Positions 39,197 to 49,188 are shown, numbered from the stretch's first letter. The stretch: DNA of 64,000 bases from Halomonas zincidurans B6 (GCF_000731955.1 NZ_JNCK01000001.1:1612001-1676000), one strand, 5' to 3'. Numbers and translations: made by a program. The notes: a model not told the origin generated them from the letters alone.

Positions 39197-41527
39197 ATGA
39201 CACTTCAGCGCACAGCCTTCAATCATGGAATACGCAAGGCCATGCTCATGAAGCCTCGCCGGCTTGCCGCGCTACGCGCAACGCAGTTGCTCGACACGCC
39301 CGACGAGGTACGCTTCGACAGTCTGACGCATCTTGCCTGCCGCCTATTCGATGCGCCGATCGCTTATATCAGCCTGCTCGACGCGGATCGCCAATGGTTC
39401 AAGTCGGCTTGCGGGCTGGGCTTTCGCGAAATGCCCATCGAATATGCCTTCTGCGTCCACACCCTGGAATCGGGCACGCTCACGGTCATCGAGGATGCAC
39501 AGGCTGACCCGCGCTTCGCCGACAATCCCTATGCCCGCGGCGAGCCCTACATTCGCTTCTATGCCGGCACCCTCATCTACGGCCCCGACCGGATGCCGTT
39601 GGGCACCTTCTGCATCGTCAGCGACACACCGCGCACCTTCGATGCCCGGGAGCGCGAGATGCTAAAGGGTCTGGCACACCTGACCACGATCGAGATCGAG
39701 CGGCGTAGCGCTCACCGCGGGGAGCGCCAGAACCCTCCGAGCGGCGCCTACCCGCGCGAACGGGGTACTGGGTTGCCACCAACGCCGATCAGTGTCGAGG
39801 ATCGCTGGCAGACGCCCTACGCTGCCAGAAATACGGCTCACAACGGTGCCGCCCTGCAAGCTCAGCTCGATAAGTTTCGCGCCACACTGGACGCCACCCT
39901 CGACCTGATCCTGATCGTCGATGAGCAGACCCGGCGCTTTACGTATTGCAATCAGGGCGCCATCGAACGACTGGGCTATTCGCGCGATAAGTTGCTGACG
40001 CTCTCCCCCGAAACGCTCGACAAGTCGTTGGCAGTCAGCGCGCTGAGCAAGCGCTTGGCGGCGCTCGATGGCCAGCGTGCGGTGCGCCTGAATGCCAATC
40101 TGCATTGTCGCAACGGCGAAACGTTGCCGGTCCAGGCGCAGATTCAGCGCACGCCCTCGAGCAACCTCGAACGGACCCAGTTGATCATCGTCGCCCGCGA
40201 CCTTCGCGAAACGCTGAAAGCACAGCGCGAAATCGAGTGGATCACCCATCACGACGGCCTCACCCATCAGCTCAACCGCACCGGTTTCCTGCGCGCGCTG
40301 GCCCGCAGCGACCATGCATCCGATCAGTGCAAGAAGAAGAGCCAATTGGTCGCCGTGTTCGGCATCGACCGCTTCAAGCGTATCAACGATGCCCACGGCA
40401 CCGCCCAGGCCGACGCCATTCTCTGCGAGCTGGCCCAGCACTTGAGCAGTCTTCTCGCACCCCACGTCGACGCCCACCTGGGCCGGCTGGGCGGCGATGA
40501 GTTCGCCGTCAGCGTACCGCTCGCCCAGCCCTGCGAGGCGCCGCAGCTTGTCGAGCGCTTGCGCGAAGCGGTCGAAAGCTATCGCTTTCATGCCATCGAG
40601 GGGCTGCAACTGACCGTCAGTGTCGGCCTGACGGCGCATAGCCTCTACCAGACGGCTCCCGAGGAGCTGTTGAGACGCGCCAATGCGGCCCTGGTGCGCG
40701 CCAAGCAGCATGGACGCAACCGCGTGCGCCAATACCTGAGCGGCATGCTCGACGAGGCCAGCCGTCACGAGGCCATCGAGAGACGACTCGCCGGCGCTTT
40801 CGAGCGGGGCGAATTTCATCTCGACTTTCAGCCGCAGTGGTCGCTCAAGGCGCTCGACCGACCGTGCGGCGCCGAGGCGCTGCTGCGCTGGCGGGCTCCC
40901 GATCAGCAGACCGTCGGCCCCGACGTCTTCGTACCGATTCTCGAACAGAGCGGGCTGATGGTGGAGGTGGGTCGCTGGATCATCGATCAGGCGCTCGACA
41001 CGTTGGCATCGAACCGGCAACGGCTGCCCACGAACTTCTTCGTCAGCATCAACATCAGCGCCATCCAACTGATGGACGACGCCCAACTGGCCGACTACCT
41101 GGTCGAGGCATTGAAACGCCGACGCTTGCCCACCTCGGCGCTGGAGCTGGAGATCACCGAAACGGCACTGATCCAGTCGCCGTACTGGGTCGGCCAGCAG
41201 CTCGAGGCGCTGCATCGTCAATCGATCGCCATCGCGCTGGACGATTTCGGCACCGGCTTCTCGTCGCTGTCGCATCTCAAGCAGTTCCCGTTCGACACCG
41301 TCAAGATCGACAAATCGTTCATCGCCGGGCTGCCCGATTCCTCCGAAGACCGGGCGATCGTCGAATCGCTGCTGACATTGTGTCGCGGATTCGGCCGGAA
41401 TGTCTGCGCCGAAGGCATCGAAACGCCGGCTCAGCTCGACTACCTGCGCCGGCTGGGCTGCAATCGCGCCCAGGGCTACCTGCTGGCTCGTCCCGATCGC
41501 GACCTGCTGACGCATGACGAAAAGTGA
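39197..41527 (+). CDS. GAF-PAS-GGDEF-EAL cyclic-di-GMP signalling protein
   Basis: 776 residues without membrane spans. A GAF domain (about 25-165: ARAT then FDSLTHLACRLFDAPIAYIS), a PAS domain (about 220-330: ATLDLILIVDEQTRRFTYCN), GGDEF at residues 432-436 (RLGGDEFAVS) and EAL at 560-562 (GAEALLRW, then EITETALIQSP and DDFGTGFSSLSHLKQFPFDT). Both enzymatic signatures are intact, so it could make and/or break c-di-GMP. No inhibitory RxxD site is seen just before GGDEF. Inside the flagellar block it may link sensing to motility. A much longer open frame upstream is a shadow; ATG 39197 is chosen. Confidence 0.88.
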   Translation: MTLQRTAFNHGIRKAMLMKPRRLAALRATQLLDTPDEVRFDSLTHLACRLFDAPIAYISLLDADRQWFKSACGLGFREMPIEYAFCVHTLESGTLTVIEDAQADPRFADNPYARGEPYIRFYAGTLIYGPDRMPLGTFCIVSDTPRTFDAREREMLKGLAHLTTIEIERRSAHRGERQNPPSGAYPRERGTGLPPTPISVEDRWQTPYAARNTAHNGAALQAQLDKFRATLDATLDLILIVDEQTRRFTYCNQGAIERLGYSRDKLLTLSPETLDKSLAVSALSKRLAALDGQRAVRLNANLHCRNGETLPVQAQIQRTPSSNLERTQLIIVARDLRETLKAQREIEWITHHDGLTHQLNRTGFLRALARSDHASDQCKKKSQLVAVFGIDRFKRINDAHGTAQADAILCELAQHLSSLLAPHVDAHLGRLGGDEFAVSVPLAQPCEAPQLVERLREAVESYRFHAIEGLQLTVSVGLTAHSLYQTAPEELLRRANAALVRAKQHGRNRVRQYLSGMLDEASRHEAIERRLAGAFERGEFHLDFQPQWSLKALDRPCGAEALLRWRAPDQQTVGPDVFVPILEQSGLMVEVGRWIIDQALDTLASNRQRLPTNFFVSINISAIQLMDDAQLADYLVEALKRRRLPTSALELEITETALIQSPYWVGQQLEALHRQSIAIALDDFGTGFSSLSHLKQFPFDTVKIDKSFIAGLPDSSEDRAIVESLLTLCRGFGRNVCAEGIETPAQLDYLRRLGCNRAQGYLLARPDRDLLTHDEK

Positions 41528-41614
41528 CGGCGGGAAACGCAAGCGCTCCCGAACAGGCGCCGCTCAGGCTACCCGCCGGGAGAAAGGAATCAATAACGGC
41601 CTCGCAGGCCCGGT

Positions 41615-41962
41615 TCAGACCTGCATGTTCATGACGTCCTTGTAGGCCGTCACCAAGCGGTTACGTACCTGAACGCCCATCTGAAAGCCGATGCTGGCCT
41701 TTTGCATGTCGACCATCACGTCGTTCAGCGCGACCCCGGGATCGCCGGCCTGGAATGCCTTCACGCTGGCATCGGAGTCCTGCTTCAGCTGATTGATCTT
41801 GCGAATCGACGACTGCAGCGCGTCGGCGAAGCCGCCCTGCCCCACTGACGTCGACAACTGCTGGCCGCGACCGGCCTGGTTGGCGATCGATTGAGTGGCG
41901 CTGGCCTGATTGGCCAGACTCTGCATCTGCTGCAAGGCCGCTTGAATGGCGGGTACGCTCAT
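41615..41962 (-). CDS. fliE: Flagellar hook-basal body protein FliE
   Basis: 115 residues. The C-terminal VMVDMQKASIGFQMGVQVRN and RLVTAYKDVMNMQV end are FliE hallmarks. FliE joins the MS ring to the rod and is needed for opening the export gate. ATG 41962 follows AGGAGA. It is transcribed away from fliF, with a shared 349-base control region, whereas fliE and fliF are often in tandem. Confidence 0.93.
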   Translation of the reverse strand: MSVPAIQAALQQMQSLANQASATQSIANQAGRGQQLSTSVGQGGFADALQSSIRKINQLKQDSDASVKAFQAGDPGVALNDVMVDMQKASIGFQMGVQVRNRLVTAYKDVMNMQV

Positions 41963-42311
41963 GGCGGTTCTCCTGCCCCTGTTGGATAAGGACCGATGGG
42001 TGGACGAAGGCAAGCCTAGCATCAGCGGCGGCGGATCATGGCTGCAAATGAGCTTCAAAAATGGGGCTTTTCTTGCCTTTAGGGCGACAACACCTGCGGA
42101 TAATGGCCTCCATCACACGACCGTCCCCCTTGACAACGCGCCCAGTCCGGCTGGCCTATCGCAACCGACCGCCACGTCAAGCGCAACCCGGGACTTGGAA
42201 TCGATGGATGCTGGAGCCGGATATTAAAATGCTATCTGCACCGACCCGATACGCGCGGGCCGACGCTAACACCGCCACCCTGACGCGCCCGCTGCCTGGC
42301 GGAGGGCACTC
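41963..42311. promoter_or_regulatory. Divergent fliE-fliF control region
   Basis: 349 bases without a gene; promoters for fliE and the fliF operon must lie here. TAAA (42225-42228), 16 bases, CCCGATAC (42245-42252) on the plus strand resembles a sigma-28 promoter with one extra spacer base. A sigma-54 site (GG, ten bases, GC with full context) could not be picked out with confidence. Confidence 0.4.
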
Positions 42312-44084
42312 ATGAGCGACGTCGCCTCTTCGCAGCAGCGCAATCCTGGTGGGAACCAGGCCCGGGCAGCCAATGCCTCGGCCCAGGGCGCCTCCGCGCA
42401 AGGACTGCTCAAGCAGTTGCGCGAGAATCCGCGCATTCCCTTGATCATTGCCGCCGCCGCAGCGATCGCGTTGATCGCCGTGCTGCTGCTGTGGGCGCGC
42501 AGCCCCGAGTACCGGGTGCTGTACAGCAACCTGAGCGATGCCGATGGCGGAAGCATCATCAACGAACTCGACGCCCGCGGCATTCCCTATCAGTTCAGCG
42601 AGGGCGGCGGCGCACTGCTGGTGCCCGCCGACCAGGTGTATCTGCTGCGTCTTCAGCTTGCCGAACAGGGCTTGCCCAAGGGTGGCGATGTCGGCTTCGA
42701 GGTGATGGACAATCAAGCCTTCGGCATCAGCCAGTTCGCCGAGCAGGTCAATTTTCAACGTTCGCTGCAGGGCGAGCTGGCCCAGTCGGTGGAGGCGCTC
42801 GGCCCGGTCGCCCAGGCCCGCGTGCAGCTGTCGATGGCCAAGCCGTCGGTGTTCGTACGCGAAAGCGAACCCGCCAAGGCCTCGGTGGTACTGACCCTGG
42901 AGCCCGGCCGGGTGCTGAGCGAAGGCCAGGTCAATGCCATCGTGCACATGGTGTCCAGCAGCGTGCCGCAACTGGCCACCGACGCGGTCACCGTGGTCGA
43001 CCAGGACGGGCGGCTGCTGTCGCGCAACGGCAGCCAGCTGGGCGGCCTCGACGGCACTCAACTAAGCTATGTCCAGAAGATCGAGAAGACCTACCAGGAG
43101 AATATCGAGCGTATCCTGGCGCCGATCCTGGGCGCCGATAACGTCCGTGCGCAGGTCGCGGCGCAGGTCGATTTTTCCAAGCGCGAGCAGACCGCCGAGC
43201 GCTATTCCCCCAATCAGCCGCCCAACGAAGCCGCCGTTCGCAGTCGCCAGTTGAGCGAGTTGTACACCGGTGGCGATGGCCTGCCCAGCGGCATTCCCGG
43301 CGCACTTTCCAATACCCCGCCGGGCGTCGCGGCATCGCCGATCGACAACGGCCAGACCACTAATGCCCAGGATCAGGTCAACGGTGCCAACGCCCAGAAT
43401 ACCGCCGACAACGCTCAGGCCGACAGCAATACGCCACTGAGCCGCCTGGACCGCAACGACACCATCAATTACGAACTCGATCGTCAGGTCGATTACGTCC
43501 AGTTCGAGCGTGGCGGCGTCGAGCGCCTTTCGGTCGCGGTCGTCGTCGATTACCGCGAGGGACTCAACGAGGCCGGCGAAACCGTCAAGCAGCCGCTCAG
43601 CGACGAGCAGCTGGCGCAGATCGAGCGCCTGGTACGCCAAGCCATGGGCTTCTCCCAAGCGCGCGGCGACGCCATAGAAGTGGTCAACAGCCCGTTCACC
43701 GAAAGCGACGAGACGTTTGTCGAAGTACCTTGGTGGCAGACGCCGGCAATGCTGCAGCTGGCCATGACCCTGGGCCGTTATCTGCTGGTCGCCCTGGCCG
43801 CGCTGTTCCTGTGGTTCATGGTCTTGCGTCCGCTGATCAAGCGCCAGAGCGCCGCCCTGCCCGCGAACCGGCCGACCGCCCTGCGCAGCCCGAACGCGGC
43901 GAGCGCCGGCGATAGCGAGGACGATGATGGCGGCGATGCGCCGAGCGAAGCCGCCGAGCCACCGCCGCGCCGCCGTCGCCGCGCCAATGCCTACGAGCAG
44001 AATCTCAAGGATGCCCGCGAGATCGCCCTGGAAGATCCGCGGCTGGTAGCCATGATCGTCAGAAGCTGGATGAACGACAAATGA
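42312..44084 (+). CDS. fliF: Flagellar MS-ring protein FliF
   Basis: 590 residues: N-terminal membrane span (about 38-60, IPLIIAAAAAIALIAVLLLW), ring-building motifs (EYRVLYSNLSDADGGSIINE; FQRSLQGELAQSVEAL), a long periplasmic part with an Asn/Gln/Asp-rich insert near 350-385, a second span (about 475-500) and a charged cytoplasmic tail that binds FliG. FliF is the base on which the motor is built. The stop overlaps fliG by ATGA. Confidence 0.95.
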   Translation: MSDVASSQQRNPGGNQARAANASAQGASAQGLLKQLRENPRIPLIIAAAAAIALIAVLLLWARSPEYRVLYSNLSDADGGSIINELDARGIPYQFSEGGGALLVPADQVYLLRLQLAEQGLPKGGDVGFEVMDNQAFGISQFAEQVNFQRSLQGELAQSVEALGPVAQARVQLSMAKPSVFVRESEPAKASVVLTLEPGRVLSEGQVNAIVHMVSSSVPQLATDAVTVVDQDGRLLSRNGSQLGGLDGTQLSYVQKIEKTYQENIERILAPILGADNVRAQVAAQVDFSKREQTAERYSPNQPPNEAAVRSRQLSELYTGGDGLPSGIPGALSNTPPGVAASPIDNGQTTNAQDQVNGANAQNTADNAQADSNTPLSRLDRNDTINYELDRQVDYVQFERGGVERLSVAVVVDYREGLNEAGETVKQPLSDEQLAQIERLVRQAMGFSQARGDAIEVVNSPFTESDETFVEVPWWQTPAMLQLAMTLGRYLLVALAALFLWFMVLRPLIKRQSAALPANRPTALRSPNAASAGDSEDDDGGDAPSEAAEPPPRRRRRANAYEQNLKDAREIALEDPRLVAMIVRSWMNDK

Positions 44085-45076
44085 TCGAAATGACCGGCGC
44101 CCGCCGCGGTGCAATCCTGCTGCTTTCCCTTGATGAGGACAGCGCGGCGGAAATCTTCAAGTTTCTGGGTGCCAAGGAGGTCCAGGAAATCAGCATGGAG
44201 ATGGCCAGGCTCGATCAGGTCTCCCACGAGGAGATGAGCCAGGTGCTCGCCGAATTCCATGACGAGGCCGAGCAGTTTACCGCCGTCAACCTGCACTCCA
44301 GCGAGCACATCCGCTCGGTACTGACCAAGGCGCTGGGCAGCGACCGCGCCTCGGGCCTGATCGAGGACATCCTCGAGAGCACCAGCAACGCCTCGGGCAT
44401 CGACTCGCTGAACCTGATGGAGCCGTCGATGGTCGCCGAGATGATCCGCGACGAGCATCCGCAGATCATCGCCACGATCCTCGTGCATCTCGAGCGTCAC
44501 CAGGCCGCGAGCATTCTCGAGCTGTTCGACGATAAGCTGCGCAACGATGTGGTGCTGCGAATCGCCACCTTCAGCGGCGTTCAGCCGGCCGCCTTGCAGG
44601 AGCTCACCGAAGTGCTCGGCGGCATGCTCGACGGCCAGAACCTCAAGCGCAGCAAGATGGGCGGCGTGAGGACCGCGGCCGAGATCCTCAACCTGATGAA
44701 CTCCGCCCAGGAAGAGATCGTCATCGAGACGGTGCGCGCCCACAGCGAGGACCTGGCGCAGAAGATCATCGACGAGATGTTCCTGTTCGAGAACCTCATG
44801 GACATCGACGATCGAGGTATCCAGTTGATTCTCAAGGAAATCGACACCAACTCGCTGGTTATCGCGCTCAAGGGTGCGCCGGACGCGCTGCTCGAGAAGT
44901 TCATGGCCAACATGTCGCAGCGCGCCGCGCAGATGTTGCAGGAAGATCTCGAGGCTCGCGGCCCGATCCGCGTGTCCCAGGTCGAGGCCGAACAGAAGGC
45001 GATTCTGCAGATCGTGCGCCGACTCGCCGACAGCGGCGAGATAGCGCTGGGCGGAGGCGACGACAGTTATGTCTGA
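44081..45076 (+). CDS. fliG: Flagellar motor switch protein FliG
   Basis: 331 residues in the normal three-domain layout. Middle-domain MIRDEHPQIIATILVHLERH with the EHPQ motif and the C-terminal torque helix region (LVIALKGAPDALLEKFMANM, SQRAAQMLQEDLEARGPIRV) with its conserved charged residues are visible. It couples stator force to rotor turning. Overlaps fliF and fliH. Confidence 0.96.
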   Translation: MIEMTGARRGAILLLSLDEDSAAEIFKFLGAKEVQEISMEMARLDQVSHEEMSQVLAEFHDEAEQFTAVNLHSSEHIRSVLTKALGSDRASGLIEDILESTSNASGIDSLNLMEPSMVAEMIRDEHPQIIATILVHLERHQAASILELFDDKLRNDVVLRIATFSGVQPAALQELTEVLGGMLDGQNLKRSKMGGVRTAAEILNLMNSAQEEIVIETVRAHSEDLAQKIIDEMFLFENLMDIDDRGIQLILKEIDTNSLVIALKGAPDALLEKFMANMSQRAAQMLQEDLEARGPIRVSQVEAEQKAILQIVRRLADSGEIALGGGDDSYV

Positions 45077-45803
45077 TCATCTGGTCAGCCCCGAATGCGA
45101 CGACGGCGCCTGGCAGCGTTGGCGGATGGATGAGCTGGGCAGCCCCGACCACCAGTTGCGCAGCCAGCGCGAACGCCGCGAGCGAGTGCGCCAGCAGGCC
45201 GCCCAGCGCCAGGCCGAGCTCGACGCGATGCGCGAGCAGGCCCTCAAGGAGGCCTGTCAGGCCGGTTATCAGGAAGGTTTCGAGCAGGGCCAGCAGGCCG
45301 GCTACGAAGCCGGTCTTGACGAAGGCCGCAAAGCCGGCGAAGCCGAGATGCAGCGTCAGACCCGCGACACGCTACAACCGTTGCTACCCCTCGCCACGCA
45401 GTTTGGCGAGGCGCTGGCCGCCCTCGACGAGGAGATGGCCGAGCACCTGGTCGACCTGGCGCTGGCCACCGGTCGGCAACTCGCCGGCGAAGCCCTCGAG
45501 GCACGCCCCGAGGCGATTCTGGATGTCGTTCGCGAGCTCCTGCACGTCGAGCCGGCGCTCTCCGGGCGGCCGCGTCTGTGGCTGCATCCCGCCGACCTGA
45601 CCCTGGTCAAGGCTCAGCTCGGTCACGAATTCGAGGCCGCCGGCTGGCAGTTGCAGCCCGATGACCTGGTGAGCCGCGGCGGCTGCCGCGCGACCAGCGC
45701 CAGCGGCGATCTCGACGCCACCCTGGAATCGCGCTGGGAGACCATCGCCAATCAGGTGCGACGACGCAACACCGCCATCGACGCCGGCGAGAAACCGTCA
45801 TGA
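45069..45803 (+). CDS. fliH: Flagellar export ATPase regulator FliH
   Basis: 244 residues. A Glu/Arg/Ala-rich coiled coil with AxxxG-type repeats (ACQAGYQEGFEQGQQAGYEA, GLDEGRKAGEAEMQ), followed by the FliH C-terminal domain (HLVDLALATGRQLAGEALEA). It holds FliI in check and tethers it to FliN. It overlaps fliG by eight bases and fliI by four. Confidence 0.92.
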   Translation: MSDHLVSPECDDGAWQRWRMDELGSPDHQLRSQRERRERVRQQAAQRQAELDAMREQALKEACQAGYQEGFEQGQQAGYEAGLDEGRKAGEAEMQRQTRDTLQPLLPLATQFGEALAALDEEMAEHLVDLALATGRQLAGEALEARPEAILDVVRELLHVEPALSGRPRLWLHPADLTLVKAQLGHEFEAAGWQLQPDDLVSRGGCRATSASGDLDATLESRWETIANQVRRRNTAIDAGEKPS

Positions 45804-47203
45804 CCAGCCTCGGCGAAACCAACCGCCATCAGGGCCATTGGCGCAATGCGCTCGGCGGCGTTCACCAACGCGTCAGCGCGCTACCCAACTATCGCACCAG
45901 CGGGCGCATCGTGCGTGCCACCGGCCTGGTGCTCGAGGCGGTCGGCCTGCGCATCCCGCTGGGCAGTGCCTGCCGCATCGAGCTCTCGTCGCAGACGAGC
46001 GGTCCGGGTAGCTCCTCTGCACGCTACGCCGAGGCCGAAGTGGTCGGCTTCTCCGGCGAGAAGCTGTTTCTGATGCCCCTCGAAGAGATCAGCGGGCTGC
46101 TGCCCGGTTCACGGGTCCTGCCGCTGGGCGAGGGCCACGAAGCCAACAGCAGCGCACGGCGCTTTCCGCTCGGCGATCTGCTGCTGGGCCGCGTGGTCGA
46201 CGGCAACGGCCGGCCGCTGGATGGCAAGGGGGCATTGCACGACGTGCGCCACGCGCCATTGGCCACGCCCCCCTTCAACCCCATGGCGCGGGCGCCGATC
46301 GATGCCCAGATCGACGTCGGCATTCGCGCCATCAATGGCCTGCTCAGCGTCGGACGTGGCCAGCGCATGGGGCTGTTCGCCGGTTCCGGGGTGGGCAAGT
46401 CGGTGCTGCTCGGCATGATGGCCCGCTACACCCAGGCGGATGTGATCGTGGTCGGGCTGATCGGCGAGCGCGGCCGCGAAGTTCAGGATTTCATCGAGAA
46501 CATCCTCGGCGAAGAGGGTCGCCGCCGGGCGGTGGTGGTCGCCGCGCCCGCCGACACCTCACCGCTGCAGCGTTTGCAGGGCGCCTCCTATGCCACGCGG
46601 CTCGCCGAGGATTTCCGCGATGCCGGGCGCAACGTGCTGCTGATCATGGACTCGCTGACCCGCTATGCCATGGCTCAGCGCGAGATCGCCCTGGCGATCG
46701 GCGAGCCGCCGGCGACCAAGGGTTATCCGCCCTCGGTGTTCGCCAAGCTGCCCGGCCTGGTCGAGCGCGCCGGCAACGGCCCCAGGGGCGGCGGCTCGAT
46801 CACCGCTTTCTATACCGTGCTGACCGAGGGCGACGACCAGCAGGACCCGATCGCCGACTCGGCGCGGGCGATTCTCGATGGCCATATCGTGCTCTCGCGC
46901 CAGCTCGCCGAGGGCGGCCATTACCCGGCCATCGATATCGAGGCATCGGTCAGCCGAGCGATGACCGCCATCGTCAGCGACGAACATCACCGCCGCGCCC
47001 AGCAGTTCAAGCAGTGGGTCTCGCGCTATCAGCGCAACCGCGACCTGATCAGCGTCGGCGCCTACACCCCGGGGCACGATCCGCAACTCGACCAGGCGGT
47101 GTCGATGTTCCCGGCGCTCGAACGTTTCTTGCAACAGCGCATCGACGAACGCGCGAATATCGACGAAACACGGCAGGTATTGGACGGATTGGTCAGCGCC
47201 TGA
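45800..47203 (+). CDS. fliI: Flagellum-specific ATP synthase FliI
   Basis: 467 residues, F1-beta-like ATPase. Walker A GLFAGSGVGKSVLLGM, the VIVVGLIGERGREVQDFIEN block and Walker B NVLLIMDSLTRYAMAQREIA are all present. It powers substrate unloading for flagellar type III export. Length is standard. Start overlaps fliH by four bases. Confidence 0.96.
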   Translation: MTSLGETNRHQGHWRNALGGVHQRVSALPNYRTSGRIVRATGLVLEAVGLRIPLGSACRIELSSQTSGPGSSSARYAEAEVVGFSGEKLFLMPLEEISGLLPGSRVLPLGEGHEANSSARRFPLGDLLLGRVVDGNGRPLDGKGALHDVRHAPLATPPFNPMARAPIDAQIDVGIRAINGLLSVGRGQRMGLFAGSGVGKSVLLGMMARYTQADVIVVGLIGERGREVQDFIENILGEEGRRRAVVVAAPADTSPLQRLQGASYATRLAEDFRDAGRNVLLIMDSLTRYAMAQREIALAIGEPPATKGYPPSVFAKLPGLVERAGNGPRGGGSITAFYTVLTEGDDQQDPIADSARAILDGHIVLSRQLAEGGHYPAIDIEASVSRAMTAIVSDEHHRRAQQFKQWVSRYQRNRDLISVGAYTPGHDPQLDQAVSMFPALERFLQQRIDERANIDETRQVLDGLVSA

Positions 47204-47256
47204 GCACGTATCCTGGCCACAGCACAGCTAGTCTGATCAAGATCGGGTAAACCATC

Positions 47257-47727
47257 ATGACTCAAGCGTCACCGCTGGACACTTTGATTTCGCTGACCCG
47301 CGACTCGCGCGACAGCGCCAGCCTCAAGCTGGCCGAACTGCGCCGCGCGCGCCACGATGCCCAGGCCCAGCTGGATACGCTGTTCCGTTATCGCCAGGAG
47401 TACCGCGAGCGCCTGCAAGGGGCCATGGCTCAGGGCATCGGCCCCGATAGCTGGCAGAATTATCAGCAGTTCCTGGCCTCGCTGGACAATGCCATCGAGC
47501 GCGCCCGCCAGGCATTGAGCGAGCGCGAGCATCAGCTCAACCGGGGCCAGCAGCACTGGCAGGACGCGCAGCGCAAGCTTTCCGCCTACGACACCCTGGT
47601 GGATCGGCGCCAGCAGCGCGAACAACAGCGCGTCTCGCGGCTCGAACAGCGCCACAACGATGAAATGGCCAACGGCCTGCTGCTGCGCCGTCAGCAGAAC
47701 GAATCCCGACACGGGTCGAGCCACTAG
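47257..47727 (+). CDS. fliJ: Flagellar export protein FliJ
   Basis: 156 residues forming one long antiparallel coiled coil (ASLKLAELRRARHDAQAQLD; RARQALSEREHQLNRGQQHW). FliJ acts as the stalk of the FliI hexamer and carries export chaperones. Weak sequence conservation is normal; its place between fliI and fliK settles the call. Confidence 0.88.
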   Translation: MTQASPLDTLISLTRDSRDSASLKLAELRRARHDAQAQLDTLFRYRQEYRERLQGAMAQGIGPDSWQNYQQFLASLDNAIERARQALSEREHQLNRGQQHWQDAQRKLSAYDTLVDRRQQREQQRVSRLEQRHNDEMANGLLLRRQQNESRHGSSH

Positions 47728-47757
47728 GCTCCCCTTGAAAAGCCAGGAGCCCGTCAC

Positions 47758-49188
47758 ATGGCCATGTCATCTCTGCCTGCCGTCACTTCCGGTCAGCCAG
47801 CCTCGCCCCAGGGCGGCAAGCCCGCTCAGGACGATCGGTCTGCCGGCGGTTTCGCCCAGCTGTTCGCGCAGGCCAGTCAACCCGGCAAGCCGGCTGGCGG
47901 CGTCGAGAGCAGCGCGCGCAGTGCAACGAACAATGCAACGAACAGCGCAACGAACAGCGCAACGAATCGCTCGGCCGGATCCCTTGCCGACGCCGCTGGC
48001 GAGCAGAACGACTCCGATGATGCCATGACGCTGGCCAGCGATGGGGCACAAGCCTTGCTGAGCCTGCCTGCCCAGGCTGGCGCCGTACTGGCCACGAGCA
48101 AGGGTGCGCTGGCAGGCAGCCAAGCGACAGTGCTCGCCGCGGCGACCGCGGATGCCAACCCCGGCGGTACCGGCAACGGGCTGATCTCGGGGTTCGCCAG
48201 CGACGAGCTGGCGGGGATTCAGGAACGCCTCGACACCCTCGCCCGCTTCCGCGACAACACCCCGCTCAACCCGCTGGGCCAGGCCATTGCCCAGGTCCAG
48301 CAGGTGAGCCAGCAAGGCGGGCTCGAGCGTAACCTGTTGAGTCAGGCCGGCGGCAACGCGCTGAAGGCGGCGCTTGACGCTACCGACCTGAAAAACGGCC
48401 AGCCGGTGTCGCTCGGTACCGGCGGGACAGTGACCGACGATAAAGCCGCCGCGGGGGCTTCCGCTACTGCCGGCGCTGCCAACTCGGCCAGCATGGGAGC
48501 GCTCAGCAACGGCGGTGCCACGCTGAACTGGACGCAGCAATTGCAGACCCAGGTCGCCGCGTCGCCTGGCGGTGCAGGCGCCCAGGGCCAGGGCGGAGGC
48601 GGCGCCTGGCTGTCGAGCATCAGCGAGAGCCTGAGCGCCGCTCGCACCGGCAACGCGGAAACCTCCGCCATGCCCCTGCATGCCGGCGCGGGGTCGGGTG
48701 CGACACCCTCCACCGCCACGCTCAGCGCCAGTGTCGTCCAGACGCCCACCCTGAGCGCCCCGTTGGCTTCGGCCGAATGGCAGCAGAGCCTCGGCCAGCA
48801 GCTCGTCAATCTACAGCAGCGCGGCGGCCAGCGCGTGCAGCTGCACCTGAATCCAGCCGAGTTAGGCCCGCTGTCGATCAGCCTCAAGGTCGATGATCAG
48901 CTGGCCCAGGCCCAGTTCATGTCGGCCAATCCGCAGGTTCGGGCCGCCGTGGAACAGGCCATCCCGCAATTGCGTGAAGCGCTCGGCGAAGCCGGCATCC
49001 AACTCGGCGAAGCGATGGTCGGCGACCAGCAGCCAGGCCAGCAACAGGGCCAGGACGGCACCGATGCGCATCGCGTCGCCGGGTCCATGGGCTCCGGCAC
49101 CCATAGCGTCACGAATGATGCCCTCGATGACGCAGCGCTCGGCCTTGCCGGCGGCCTTGCCATCAGCGGCGTGGATCTCTACGCCTGA
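47758..49188 (+). CDS. fliK: Flagellar hook-length control protein FliK
   Basis: 476 residues. A long Ala/Gly/Ser/Gln-rich N-terminal ruler and the conserved C-terminal FliK domain (LQQRGGQRVQLHLNPAELGP, LSISLKVDDQLAQAQF, AAVEQAIPQLREAL). It is secreted while the hook grows and switches export specificity. Four 12-base repeats at 47921-47968 encode an ATNS-type repeat, which could change ruler length. AGGAG precedes ATG 47758. Confidence 0.92.
   Translation: MAMSSLPAVTSGQPASPQGGKPAQDDRSAGGFAQLFAQASQPGKPAGGVESSARSATNNATNSATNSATNRSAGSLADAAGEQNDSDDAMTLASDGAQALLSLPAQAGAVLATSKGALAGSQATVLAAATADANPGGTGNGLISGFASDELAGIQERLDTLARFRDNTPLNPLGQAIAQVQQVSQQGGLERNLLSQAGGNALKAALDATDLKNGQPVSLGTGGTVTDDKAAAGASATAGAANSASMGALSNGGATLNWTQQLQTQVAASPGGAGAQGQGGGGAWLSSISESLSAARTGNAETSAMPLHAGAGSGATPSTATLSASVVQTPTLSAPLASAEWQQSLGQQLVNLQQRGGQRVQLHLNPAELGPLSISLKVDDQLAQAQFMSANPQVRAAVEQAIPQLREALGEAGIQLGEAMVGDQQPGQQQGQDGTDAHRVAGSMGSGTHSVTNDALDDAALGLAGGLAISGVDLYA
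47921..47968 (+). repeat. 12-bp in-frame tandem repeat in fliK
   Basis: Four units of the form (G/A)(T/C)GCAACGAACA follow each other; units 3 and 4 differ only in the last base, units 1 and 2 by the first base or two. The period keeps the frame, giving repeated ATN plus S/N residues. Slippage would change FliK length by four residues per unit. Confidence 0.9.
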
